From Fibrobacteria bacterium (lineage in GTDB: Bacteria; Fibrobacterota; Fibrobacteria; UBA11236; JADFYW01): a stretch of DNA of 38,897 nucleotides. The DNA is taken from contig JADFYW010000028.1 of assembly GCA_015232855.1 (NCBI GenBank), positions 1 through 38,897 of the forward strand, read 5' to 3'. A program made the translations under genes and the position numbers. The notes below the pieces were generated by a model. It was not told where the DNA came from and made no database searches. It saw nothing but the letters and a program-made list of their open reading frames with translations. The number at the start of each line of letters is the position of its first letter. Position 1 is the first letter of the stretch. Of this stretch, positions 18,467-25,872 are shown in pieces.

Positions 18467-18540
18467 GCTCCAATAGCTCAGCTGGATAGAGCAACGGATT
18501 TCTAATCCGTAGGTCTCAGGTTCGAATCCTGATTGGAGTA
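18467..18540 (+). tRNA. tRNA-Arg (anticodon TCT)
   Basis: A 74-base cloverleaf. The acceptor is GCTCCAA/TTGGAGT (G-T closing pair, discriminator A). The D arm is GCTC...GAGC, the anticodon stem ACGGA/TCCGT with loop TTTCTAA, and the T arm TCAGG/CCTGA with TTCGAAT loop. The anticodon TCT reads AGA/AGG. CCA is not encoded. It is the likely integration target of the element to its right, whose integrase gene lies 92 bases downstream. Confidence 0.97.
18511..18540 (+). other. Candidate attachment site (attL) in the tRNA 3' end
   Basis: Tyrosine integrases commonly use the T-arm and acceptor segment of a tRNA gene, and an inserted element rebuilds that 3' end. Here an integrase and an excisionase-type gene sit immediately downstream of tRNA-Arg. 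The core limits are guessed. The partner direct repeat (attR) would be beyond the right edge, and no second copy was seen in the window. Confidence 0.45.
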
Positions 18541-18544
18541 GAAG

Positions 18545-18584
18545 AAAATCGCTTAAATCAGACTGATTTAAGCGATTTTTTTTT
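18545..18584 (+). terminator. Strong intrinsic terminator after tRNA-Arg
   Basis: A perfect 16-bp stem (AAAATCGCTTAAATCA with its complement) around a GAC loop is followed by a run of nine Ts. The opposite strand also has a T-rich tail, so it may terminate the leftward integrase operon as well. Confidence 0.93.
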
Positions 18585-18631
18585 GCCCGGAAGCTGCTTC
18601 GTGCACGCTTGTACAAAATTTGTTTAAAATT

Positions 18632-19690
18632 TCATTTTGATTTTTGCATTATGTGCTTGGCATGCTCGTTACAAAGCTGTTTTAGCTCCACAAAATCTTC
18701 TCCAAAGACCGAGTCATATCGCTCTGAAGTTTTAGAGCAATGATGCCCCAGAATGGCCTTAAGAAGTTCTGGTTTGACACCAGCCTGACGAAAAAATCGT
18801 CTGGCCCAGTGTCTTAGATCATGAAAGCGCAGGTCCTCAATTTCTGCATCGGTCTTAGCATTTGTCCAGGCTTTTCTTATCTCCTTCACAGGTTTACCGT
18901 GATAATTAATTACATATTCTGACTTACTCATTTCTGCTATCAAAAAAGGTTCAAGCTGAGGGAGAATAGGAACCCATCTTGGATACTGTTCCTTTGTCTC
19001 TTGTGGAGATAGATATATGTAACCCTCGTCCAGGTCTATCTGGTCCCACTTGAGATTAAGGATTTCTCCTCTTCTCATACCGGTAAAAACAGCGATTCTG
19101 ATTGCCAGTTTTAAATGAGGTGAACTCATATTTATAATGTTTTGTAGTTCTTCCCATGTCGGAAATCGGAATCTGACAACCTCGTCTTTTACCGGGATTT
19201 TAATCATAGCTACCTTACCAAGAGGATACCAGTCAAGTTCAGCGCCGTACCTTAGTACGGCTTTGAGCCACCGTAAGGTATTGTTCTTTGTGCACTGACT
19301 TAAATGCCTTTTGGTCCTTGGGCTTTTGATGTTATTGAGTTTTGCTTTGAAAGCTCTAATTTGAGGAACACGTATCTCAACAGGATTACATGTGCCGAAA
19401 TGAGCGACTAGTTTTTCTATGTACGGCATATCATTTTTTGAGGTGTTTTTATCCTGACAGTATTTAACTGCCAAGTCCTCAAAGGTATGCCTTTTTTCCT
19501 TAATGTTAAAAACCGGTTGGGCAGCTTCTTCACGGAATCTTTTTTCCAGAACTTTTTTGGCTTTGGCCAAATCAGTTTGGGATGTTGATTCCTGTTTGAA
19601 TACTCCCTTCGCACTCTTAAAATAGATGTACCATACTTTGCCTTTACCGCGCTGATAAAGACTTCCATATTTTGTTTGAACTCTGCTCAT
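18632..19690 (-). CDS. Tyrosine-type site-specific integrase
   Basis: It catalyses integration and excision of the element at tRNA-Arg. The 352-residue protein has an N-terminal arm-type and SAM-like core-binding region, then the catalytic domain. The first catalytic Arg is in TGMRRGEI (near residue 205), HDLRH is near 287, LGHHC follows, and the nucleophilic Tyr is in SERYDS near 323. The frame extends to a GTG at 19711, but AGGAGG, overlapping the stop of the upstream HTH gene, lies 10 bases before the ATG at 19690, so that start is preferred. Translation is probably coupled to the HTH gene. The gene's 3' end points to the tRNA, as is usual for tRNA-integrated islands. Confidence 0.95.
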   Translation of the reverse strand: MSRVQTKYGSLYQRGKGKVWYIYFKSAKGVFKQESTSQTDLAKAKKVLEKRFREEAAQPVFNIKEKRHTFEDLAVKYCQDKNTSKNDMPYIEKLVAHFGTCNPVEIRVPQIRAFKAKLNNIKSPRTKRHLSQCTKNNTLRWLKAVLRYGAELDWYPLGKVAMIKIPVKDEVVRFRFPTWEELQNIINMSSPHLKLAIRIAVFTGMRRGEILNLKWDQIDLDEGYIYLSPQETKEQYPRWVPILPQLEPFLIAEMSKSEYVINYHGKPVKEIRKAWTNAKTDAEIEDLRFHDLRHWARRFFRQAGVKPELLKAILGHHCSKTSERYDSVFGEDFVELKQLCNEHAKHIMQKSK

Positions 19691-19704
19691 GTTAAAATTT
19701 CCTC

Positions 19705-19950
19705 CTAACACGAGGCGTCCACACGTTCTCTAAAAGAGACTAAATTAACGGCTTCAGTGTCAACTGAAACACGTTGAATATATTCTTCAAGATGTGCCGG
19801 TTTAAATTTTATCCGGCTGCCAATTTTAATAAAACTGATTTCATTTAATTTTACCAGTTTATATATCATACTCCTTGAAACAGCCAGTTTTTCTGCGGCT
19901 TCTTTTGGAGTTAATAAATCAGGCAAATTTCTATTATATGCTTTCTCCAT
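19705..19950 (-). CDS. Excisionase-type helix-turn-helix protein
   Basis: An 81-residue MerR/excisionase-family DNA-binding protein with the signature LLTPKEAAEKLAVSRSMIYK ... IKIGSRIKFKPAHLEEYI. It probably acts as a directionality factor or regulator for the integrase that follows 14 bases later. The frame is open up to 20181, but the upstream extension encodes a GC-rich, low-plausibility sequence. GGAG lies 7 bases before the ATG at 19950, so I use that start. Confidence 0.88.
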   Translation of the reverse strand: MEKAYNRNLPDLLTPKEAAEKLAVSRSMIYKLVKLNEISFIKIGSRIKFKPAHLEEYIQRVSVDTEAVNLVSFRERVDASC

Positions 19951-20177
19951 GTTTGTGCTCCAGGTTATTCCCCGGTTGCATTTGAACGCTGGCGAAACAC
20001 CTGCGGCGCATATCTGGCGAACTCGTTGGCGGCCGGCAGATTGGGGTGCCTGCAGAACTGCAGGGCTTGTAGGAGGCACGGGGTTTTGTGTGAAGAGGAA
20101 TTGGAACAGGGAGCTAGAATTATAACCGGGAGCGTAATACCCCACTGTTCCTGTTTTGTTTTTTGCTCCCTTTATCA
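19951..20177. other. GC-rich spacer upstream of the excisionase gene
   Basis: This 227-base stretch lies between two small genes. Bases 19981-20040 are 62% G+C by my count, against about 20% for 20401-20460. It contains a CTGCAGAACTGCAG palindrome and several GGC/GCC-rich short inverted pairs. The minus-strand frame through it could extend the excisionase N-terminus, but the encoded peptide looks non-native. It may be an inserted repeat, an arm-site cluster or another cis-acting region. Confidence 0.5.
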
Positions 20178-20375
20178 TCATTTCTTTAGATCTTCATTCT
20201 TTTCGCAAAATTTTTTCATTGCTTCAATAAACGCTAAGTTCCTAAAAAAGTTCGCGGTTATTTTATCATTAATTTGCTGAATTCTTTCAGCCTTTTTATA
20301 CTCTCGGACTTTCTCCGGATTTAATCTTCTCCACTGACGTTGATAATCATGTTTGTCAACAGCAGTGATCTTCAA
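20178..20375 (-). CDS. Small basic protein, TTG start or broken N-terminus
   Basis: A 65-residue, Lys/Arg-rich protein. Its DYQRQWRRLNPEKVREYKK resembles the short motif found at the start of many phage HNH-type or zinc-finger proteins, but no nuclease motif follows. The only in-frame start is TTG at 20375, with a poor ribosome site. Nine As follow an ATG at 20424; with eight As that ATG would run straight into this frame. A homopolymer error, true frameshift or slippage is therefore possible. The function is unknown. Its stop overlaps the long-form start of the excisionase frame. Confidence 0.45.
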   Translation of the reverse strand: MKITAVDKHDYQRQWRRLNPEKVREYKKAERIQQINDKITANFFRNLAFIEAMKKFCEKNEDLKK

Positions 20376-20437
20376 TTTTCTATATGGTCTTTTACCATTT
20401 ACATCATTGTTCTTTTTTTTTCATTATTGTCATTATT

Positions 20438-20791
20438 TCAATCAATCAAAAGAAATTTTGGTTGAGAATATCGCATATTTGGAGGAACATACTTACCCAT
20501 TTCTTTGAATTCCTTCAATACACTGTTCACATCAATAAATTCTGTTTTACCATTTTTATTTCTTACTAAATGAACGACAGGGAGGAGTATATCCTTCTTT
20601 AGTAAATTCAGATACTCGTTGAGTATCCCCAATCCAATTTCTGGGAAAATTGCATTTGCACAATAGTTTGAATCCAATAAGTGGATTTCTAAGTGTGCAG
20701 ATTTTTTCCCTCTCCTTATTACGACAGAAGCTAAACCTCTATAATTTGAGTCCTTCTTGTTGGTTGCCTTACGGCCTTCCTTCTGAGTCAT
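20438..20791 (-). CDS. Hypothetical protein (117 aa)
   Basis: No family was recognised. The N-terminus is basic and polar (MTQKEGRKATNKKD). It is followed by a predicted alpha/beta stretch (ASVVIRRGKKSAHLEIHLLD, then LLPVVHLVRNKNGKTEFIDV). There is no signal peptide or membrane segment. AGGAG lies 6 bases before the ATG. It sits in the leftward train of the element between two other small genes, suggesting an element-specific accessory or regulatory role. Confidence 0.7.
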   Translation of the reverse strand: MTQKEGRKATNKKDSNYRGLASVVIRRGKKSAHLEIHLLDSNYCANAIFPEIGLGILNEYLNLLKKDILLPVVHLVRNKNGKTEFIDVNSVLKEFKEMGKYVPPNMRYSQPKFLLID

Positions 20792-20897
20792 AATAACTCC
20801 TTTTTTGTTTTATTATTTTTCGGGTTGATTTGATTGTTAATCCACCACAGCCTGCAGCCCGCGTTTCAGACTGGTTAGTGGTTTTAAAGATCAGCAT
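20769..20897 (-). CDS. Small ORF (42 aa) with strong ribosome-binding site
   Basis: The AGGAGG sequence lies 6 bases before an ATG at 20897, and the frame runs 42 codons, ending at 20769 inside the start of the 117-aa gene (23-base overlap). The peptide begins MLIFKTTNQSETRAAGCGGL and ends in a basic tail. The strong ribosome site and the overlap suggest a leader peptide or coupling ORF for the next gene. Its sequence resembles nothing I know. Confidence 0.45.
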   Translation of the reverse strand: MLIFKTTNQSETRAAGCGGLTIKSTRKIIKQKRSYYDSEGRP

Positions 20898-20923
20898 AGA
20901 ACTCCTCCTTTTTTGGTTTGTTA

Positions 20924-21730
20924 TCAGGTTAGGTCTGGTGGCCATCCCAGGTTTTTCAGGTCTGGAATATCCAATTTGTCCATCATGAGCTTATTTAATA
21001 CAGTGTTACTATTGATACCATTCATCATTGGATATTCTTTTATCCGTCTCTGATATTTACTCTTAAGTTTTGCCAGTGTTATTTTGTGATCTCTTTCCCA
21101 TACTTCAGGATTATCAAGTGTGGTGCATTGGGTCACGGAACCAATTGGCTCATTAATAGGCTCAAAGAAAAATGAAGTACCGATGGGCGGAATTTTACCA
21201 ACTGCTAAATCCATATAATCGGAAATATCTTTCTCTGTCCATCGAACAGGAATGCATTCATTAGGTGTTATTCCTGCATCAATAAGCATTTGCCTGACTT
21301 GATGAATAGGGAAACTGACTGGGTTTATACCATATCTTCTTGACAGCTCTTCAAAGGCATAGGAAAACCATTGTTCTTTGGTGTAAATATTCAACTCACT
21401 TATTTTTAGTAACAAGGGAGCGACAAACCGGTCAAGCTCAAAACTGTATTCAAGTGGTGATTTTGTGTTTTCACCATACAGAATTGCAATTTTTGCAGCT
21501 GCATCAGGCCATTCATCCTCAAACTCCCAGCTGGGAATTTCACTGGTCAGGCTTATTAGTCCTTGAGGTTCAGAAGAAGAAATATGTTTGGGTTGAAGAA
21601 AAGGTGATCCTGTTAAAGGTTCATCATTCAGAAATAAACAATAATGAAGTCTACGTTTGATCTTCGAATAATGTCTGCTTTGCTCCGGGGACATATCCCG
21701 AAGAAAACTTGATTGTTTTTTGGTGTTCAT
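20924..21730 (-). CDS. Hypothetical protein (268 aa)
   Basis: I do not recognise this family. It looks soluble, with a basic N-terminus (RHYSKIKRRLHYC), an acidic middle (SWEFEDEWPDAAAKIAILYG) and a predicted helical C-terminal part. There are no Cys clusters, P-loop or nuclease motifs. AAGGA lies about 10 bases before the ATG. It follows the 54-aa small gene and the polymerase gene in the same direction, so it may belong to the element's replication module. Confidence 0.75.
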   Translation of the reverse strand: MNTKKQSSFLRDMSPEQSRHYSKIKRRLHYCLFLNDEPLTGSPFLQPKHISSSEPQGLISLTSEIPSWEFEDEWPDAAAKIAILYGENTKSPLEYSFELDRFVAPLLLKISELNIYTKEQWFSYAFEELSRRYGINPVSFPIHQVRQMLIDAGITPNECIPVRWTEKDISDYMDLAVGKIPPIGTSFFFEPINEPIGSVTQCTTLDNPEVWERDHKITLAKLKSKYQRRIKEYPMMNGINSNTVLNKLMMDKLDIPDLKNLGWPPDLT

Positions 21731-21747
21731 GATATTTTTTTCCTTTG

Positions 21748-21912
21748 TTACATTTTGTTATTGTGGCTATATCGAACCACAGGGTTAATAGTTCTTGTTA
21801 ATTTTGCCATCTCTGTATTTATCCTGATGGCTAAATACTGTGAAACGCAGGATATAGTCTGCTTCACGGATTTACTAATAAAAATTTCCGGCATATTATT
21901 AGTTGTAACCAT
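21748..21912 (-). CDS. Small protein (54 aa) filling the gap after the polymerase gene
   Basis: An ATG two bases after the polymerase stop (TGA-TT-ATG) opens a 54-codon frame that ends 17 bases before the next gene's ATG. It occupies almost all of an apparent 184-base gap. The peptide begins MVTTNNMPEIFISKSVKQTI and looks like a small soluble basic protein. Tight spacing in a coupled operon supports a real gene. No strong Shine-Dalgarno is present, so translation probably depends on coupling. The function is unknown. Confidence 0.6.
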   Translation of the reverse strand: MVTTNNMPEIFISKSVKQTISCVSQYLAIRINTEMAKLTRTINPVVRYSHNNKM

Positions 21913-21914
21913 AA

Positions 21915-23582
21915 TCAATCAGGCCCAATTGGCCTTTCTTTTGTCCAATCGTCCTCGATTTTGCAACCGATAAAATCGCTGTCAAAACCAACGAATTCAC
22001 GGATCGTTTCATCCATCATATTTTTCACGGCAGCCACAGCTTCAGGAGCAGATGCCTCCGGTATCTCAAGTAATATTGAATCATGCACAGAAAGTACCCA
22101 GCGTATTCCGTAGCGCTCCAGAAGCGCCGGGAGATCCATGACAATTCGTTTTAGCATAAGCGATGATGTCCCTTGTACAAGGATAGACCGCTTCGTTCTT
22201 TCTATTTTCGAGGGAGAAATCCAACGCGGATAAATTGGCAACCGCTGGCATATTTTAAGTCCTCCAAATTCCCAGCGGACAATGTCATCAGTTGTCGCTT
22301 GAACCGCTAGTTCATTTACTCTGGCAAGTGTCTTTATAAACATCTTCTGCAGAATGTTCTCTATTTTCGCAGCATTTTCTTTGCTACATCCAAGCTCTTC
22401 CCTGAATGTATAGGCGCCGCCACCATTCAAATACACAGGAAGGACGGCCTTCCCTAGCTCCCGGGTAGATATCCCGGGTATGTCTATGCGATTAAGAATC
22501 TTTTCCCCTGTTAGTTCATATACATCCCCTTGTTGAATGAGTACAGCCATCTCGCCGCCGGCAATACCGGCAGTTGCAGTTGGTTCACAGCTTTTGACAT
22601 CGAAATCAAGCAGCACATAACCGGGGCGGACACGAATACAATGTCTCGCTTCCTTTGATAATCCCTGGAGAGCATTTGGATAATCGTTTATCCGGCCTGT
22701 GACGGTACTATAGTTGTAAAACCTGCTGCACAGGATCAAATTATTATCCTTGATCTTTTTAATATTTGAAATGAGTAGCGAATATTTTTGGTACAGCCAG
22801 AGGAGCATACGGCAAAGGGAAGATGATTGTTGGTTTTGTTTTAAAATGCTGTATGCGTATGCATTGAAATACTTGTTGGTTGGTTTAGAGACGATATTAC
22901 GCAATTCAAATTCCTGATAAACTCCCGCACAAGTCATACCCATGTCATACAGTTCGTTTATTTCACTTAAGTCGCCCTTCATTTGTGGATAATCAAGCTC
23001 CTTTAAATCGTGATTGTGCTCCTTTTTTATATACTCCAAGATCTGCTTTTTAACCTGTTTTACCTTGTTTTCCCATGCATGCAATTTTACTTCATCGAAA
23101 ACAACGGTGGGATCTGAATATTCGTCATAAATTTGCTGGATTGGAGTCTCTTGGTGGATCAGAACGTTCTTTATGTCAGAATGCGCAGATAATATTTTAT
23201 GGCATTTATTACTCGTCTTTATCAGGGATATTGATACCTTACTCAGTTCTTCTTTGGACTGGATGACGCGCCGGGTAAAAACAGATTGATAATTCTTCAG
23301 CTTGCCGTGTTTTTTGACAAGAATGGAACACATCCGGGCCGCCATCAAGCCATCTATTCCACCAGGGATTTGCGGACCAGGTATATCTGAGAAAATAAAA
23401 ATCGGTTTACCATCTGATGGAAGACATTCCAGGAGTTTCTGGTAGGAGCTGTATTTATTGATTTGACCGTGATATGAGTGGTTTTTTCCCTTGGTATGGA
23501 TCCGTATATTGGTAACAAGCACATACAGTCCTTTCAGCCCAATGATAATTTTCCAGGGAGGGTTGTGAACGGGATTACTCAT
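21915..23582 (-). CDS. Family A DNA polymerase, exonuclease-less, element-encoded
   Basis: A 555-residue relative of DNA polymerase I that would extend DNA primers from the host or element. Polymerase motifs are recognisable: TGRIND-PNALQ before motif A; motif A LLDFDVKSCEP (near residue 325, catalytic Asp); motif B RELGKAVLPVYLNGGGAY (near 371); motif C VHDSILLEIP (near 496, catalytic Asp). The N-terminal 280 or so residues match neither the 5' nuclease nor the 3'-5' exonuclease. The frame extends upstream to 23753, but AGGAG lies 6 bases before the ATG at 23582, which overlaps the helicase stop by 8 bases, so this start is preferred. The motifs are diverged from chromosomal PolA, and the gene is coupled to UvrD. 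Confidence 0.88.
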   Translation of the reverse strand: MSNPVHNPPWKIIIGLKGLYVLVTNIRIHTKGKNHSYHGQINKYSSYQKLLECLPSDGKPIFIFSDIPGPQIPGGIDGLMAARMCSILVKKHGKLKNYQSVFTRRVIQSKEELSKVSISLIKTSNKCHKILSAHSDIKNVLIHQETPIQQIYDEYSDPTVVFDEVKLHAWENKVKQVKKQILEYIKKEHNHDLKELDYPQMKGDLSEINELYDMGMTCAGVYQEFELRNIVSKPTNKYFNAYAYSILKQNQQSSSLCRMLLWLYQKYSLLISNIKKIKDNNLILCSRFYNYSTVTGRINDYPNALQGLSKEARHCIRVRPGYVLLDFDVKSCEPTATAGIAGGEMAVLIQQGDVYELTGEKILNRIDIPGISTRELGKAVLPVYLNGGGAYTFREELGCSKENAAKIENILQKMFIKTLARVNELAVQATTDDIVRWEFGGLKICQRLPIYPRWISPSKIERTKRSILVQGTSSLMLKRIVMDLPALLERYGIRWVLSVHDSILLEIPEASAPEAVAAVKNMMDETIREFVGFDSDFIGCKIEDDWTKERPIGPD

Positions 23583-25872
23583 GACTCTCTCCTGCGGATC
23601 CAGTGGAAAGCTCTTGATATATTTCATTGAGCTTTTGCATATACCTTGACTGCTGGACGTAATGCCCTTTTGCGTTAATACTATTAGACAATAGATAAAG
23701 GCTCTCCATTGCCCTTGTGCAGCCGACATAAAAAAGCCGCATCTCATCATCAAGAGCTTTCATACTGCCAGACTCTTTTGCATAATAGTGAGGGTACATG
23801 TTTTCATTACAGCCTAATAAAAATACAACTGGCCATTCATTACCCTTTGAACGTGAAATTGTGCTGCATGTAATTGAATCATTTAAATCGCGCTTACTTA
23901 ACCAGTTTATAAATTCAAGCGGATCACCAGATTTTATTTTTGAGTAATAGAAACTGATTATCCGTTTCATCTCATGATGTATTCGTTTAATTCCGCTTTT
24001 GCTTTCAGAGTTGCCGGAAATTAAATTTTCCAGTTCTCTTGGCAGTAATCCCAAAAAATCACCATCAGCAAAAATAGCCGACACTTTTTTCAATCTGTAA
24101 GCCAGGGCTGGTGCAAGCATATCTGCATAATCCGGAAATTCTGAAGCGGGAACACATGGAAACGGTAATTTTTTTACCATTTCGTCTATTTTGTCTACAT
24201 CTTCAAAGATTCCGTTATTAAACGTATACCAAATTAGCTCCGCTAGCTCAAGCTGGTAAGGCTGGCCTATTTCTTTATGCTGTGAACACCAAACGTCCCC
24301 GAGCAAGAAAATGTTTTTTGCTATTTGCTGTGCGTCCTGGAAATTAGTTTTCAAATTCATATTGTAACGGGAAGCAATAGGCGATTCATCTCCAAACAAA
24401 CGTAATGGCTCATACAACTGCCTGTTTGTTCTGCCAAGTATGGCTATATCTGATTTTTTATAATCTTTTAAGAGGTTGCTGATTTCGTTGTGTAAAAAAT
24501 CATACTGTTCCGTTTCCCGGTGAAATTCCTTGAAAATAATCCCACGCTTCTCCTGTTCCTTTTCGGGAATAACCGGCCGATATATTTCCCTCGGATTTGA
24601 ACGGATAAATTGGTCCATAGTAATAACAATATCAGATGCGGAGCGGTGATTGTACGGTAAAACCATTAACTTGCCGTCTATTCGGTCTAATACATCTTTA
24701 AAGGCATTATCAGCGGCACCAGCAAAGCCAAATATTCTTTGACTAGGATCACCAACCACTAAAACATTTTGATAATCACAAATCAGAGACAACGCCTCAA
24801 TAAACACCGGAAAACAATCCTGGGCTTCATCAAAACAAATTGCCGAATACGCCATGGATATTTCATTCCTTAACATCGGCTGTTCACGTAGCGTCTTGAT
24901 TAACTGATAAACCATATCGTTAAAGTCCAGGCCATTTCTTTCTTTTTTTTTCTGATTGTATTTGGAGATAACTGTTTTTTGAATTTCTGATAACCCTACG
25001 TCACCAAGAGGATCTTTTCCTATATGAGCATTCTGCTGCATTGGTAAAAGAAAATCATCTACATTCGCCGTGATCTCTAATTCTACGATTATTTTTTTCA
25101 GTATGCTTTTTTGTTCTTCTTCATCAATCACCCGCAGATTATGGAAATTTAATTCAGGAAAAAAGTAGCAGTACTCATGGATAATTTTAATAGCAAATTT
25201 GTGAAAGGTGCATACTTCTACACTTGGGAATTCATTTTCAATCCTTTTTGTAGCTACTTTTGAAGCATCGTCGGAGAAGGTAAGAATTAATATTTGACTA
25301 GGCTGCATACCACCAACAACAAGATTGCGGACCCAGAAGTACACCACCCGGGTTTTACCTGCTCCAGCCCCGGCAATAATGACAACAACTTTGCTTCCAC
25401 TGTCGATAACTGCCAGTTGATATTCGTCAAGTTCATATACAAACTCCAGAAAATCTACAACCCTTGGAAATAGGGCTTTATATTTATTTTTCATCAGTTC
25501 AAAGATTGGCGTTAAAATATTTTTACCAAAGGTTATTTTTGAAATATCAGATTGGTACTCCTCAAGTCCTGCGAAAAGCCTTTCAGGAGAGTACTCCAAG
25601 GAGTCTGCAATAACAGACCTGAAATCGGGGCGAATCTTTTCTATGGCTACTTCCGAACATATTTTATCTATGTTTCCCGTTATGATACCTTTAATTTTTT
25701 TAAGCTTCCGGACATCCGGCTTCATTGATTCCAGGGCATCCGCTATTTTTGCATTAAACTCTTTTGCCGCTGCTTCAGTTGGATCCTTATTTATTTCTAC
25801 AAGCATATTGGACGGCGCAGCTGTCTGCTGTCTGATTCTGCTTGGGGCTAAGTATTTTGACGCCAAACCCAT
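23575..25872 (-). CDS. UvrD/Rep-family superfamily 1 helicase
   Basis: An ATP-driven 3'-5' DNA helicase by family. Motifs in order: Q motif LDEYQLAVID (near 148), Walker A AGAGAGKT (167-174), motif II FDEAQD (near 350), motif III VVGDPSQRIFGFAGA, motif IV LPYNHRS, motif V STISRSKGNEWPVVFL and motif VI DDEMRLFYVGCTRA. The 765-residue length includes about 145 unusual N-terminal residues with no named domain. There is no C-terminal nuclease. Its ATG overlaps the upstream ATPase stop (TAATG), and its stop overlaps the polymerase start, so the three proteins are co-translated and probably act together on the element's DNA. Confidence 0.93.
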   Translation of the reverse strand: MGLASKYLAPSRIRQQTAAPSNMLVEINKDPTEAAAKEFNAKIADALESMKPDVRKLKKIKGIITGNIDKICSEVAIEKIRPDFRSVIADSLEYSPERLFAGLEEYQSDISKITFGKNILTPIFELMKNKYKALFPRVVDFLEFVYELDEYQLAVIDSGSKVVVIIAGAGAGKTRVVYFWVRNLVVGGMQPSQILILTFSDDASKVATKRIENEFPSVEVCTFHKFAIKIIHEYCYFFPELNFHNLRVIDEEEQKSILKKIIVELEITANVDDFLLPMQQNAHIGKDPLGDVGLSEIQKTVISKYNQKKKERNGLDFNDMVYQLIKTLREQPMLRNEISMAYSAICFDEAQDCFPVFIEALSLICDYQNVLVVGDPSQRIFGFAGAADNAFKDVLDRIDGKLMVLPYNHRSASDIVITMDQFIRSNPREIYRPVIPEKEQEKRGIIFKEFHRETEQYDFLHNEISNLLKDYKKSDIAILGRTNRQLYEPLRLFGDESPIASRYNMNLKTNFQDAQQIAKNIFLLGDVWCSQHKEIGQPYQLELAELIWYTFNNGIFEDVDKIDEMVKKLPFPCVPASEFPDYADMLAPALAYRLKKVSAIFADGDFLGLLPRELENLISGNSESKSGIKRIHHEMKRIISFYYSKIKSGDPLEFINWLSKRDLNDSITCSTISRSKGNEWPVVFLLGCNENMYPHYYAKESGSMKALDDEMRLFYVGCTRAMESLYLLSNSINAKGHYVQQSRYMQKLNEIYQELSTGSAGESHE

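Noticed and set aside
23582-23753. Longer polymerase start at 23753
   Set aside because: It lies inside the helicase gene, lacks a ribosome site, and the ATG at 23582 has AGGAG at good distance.
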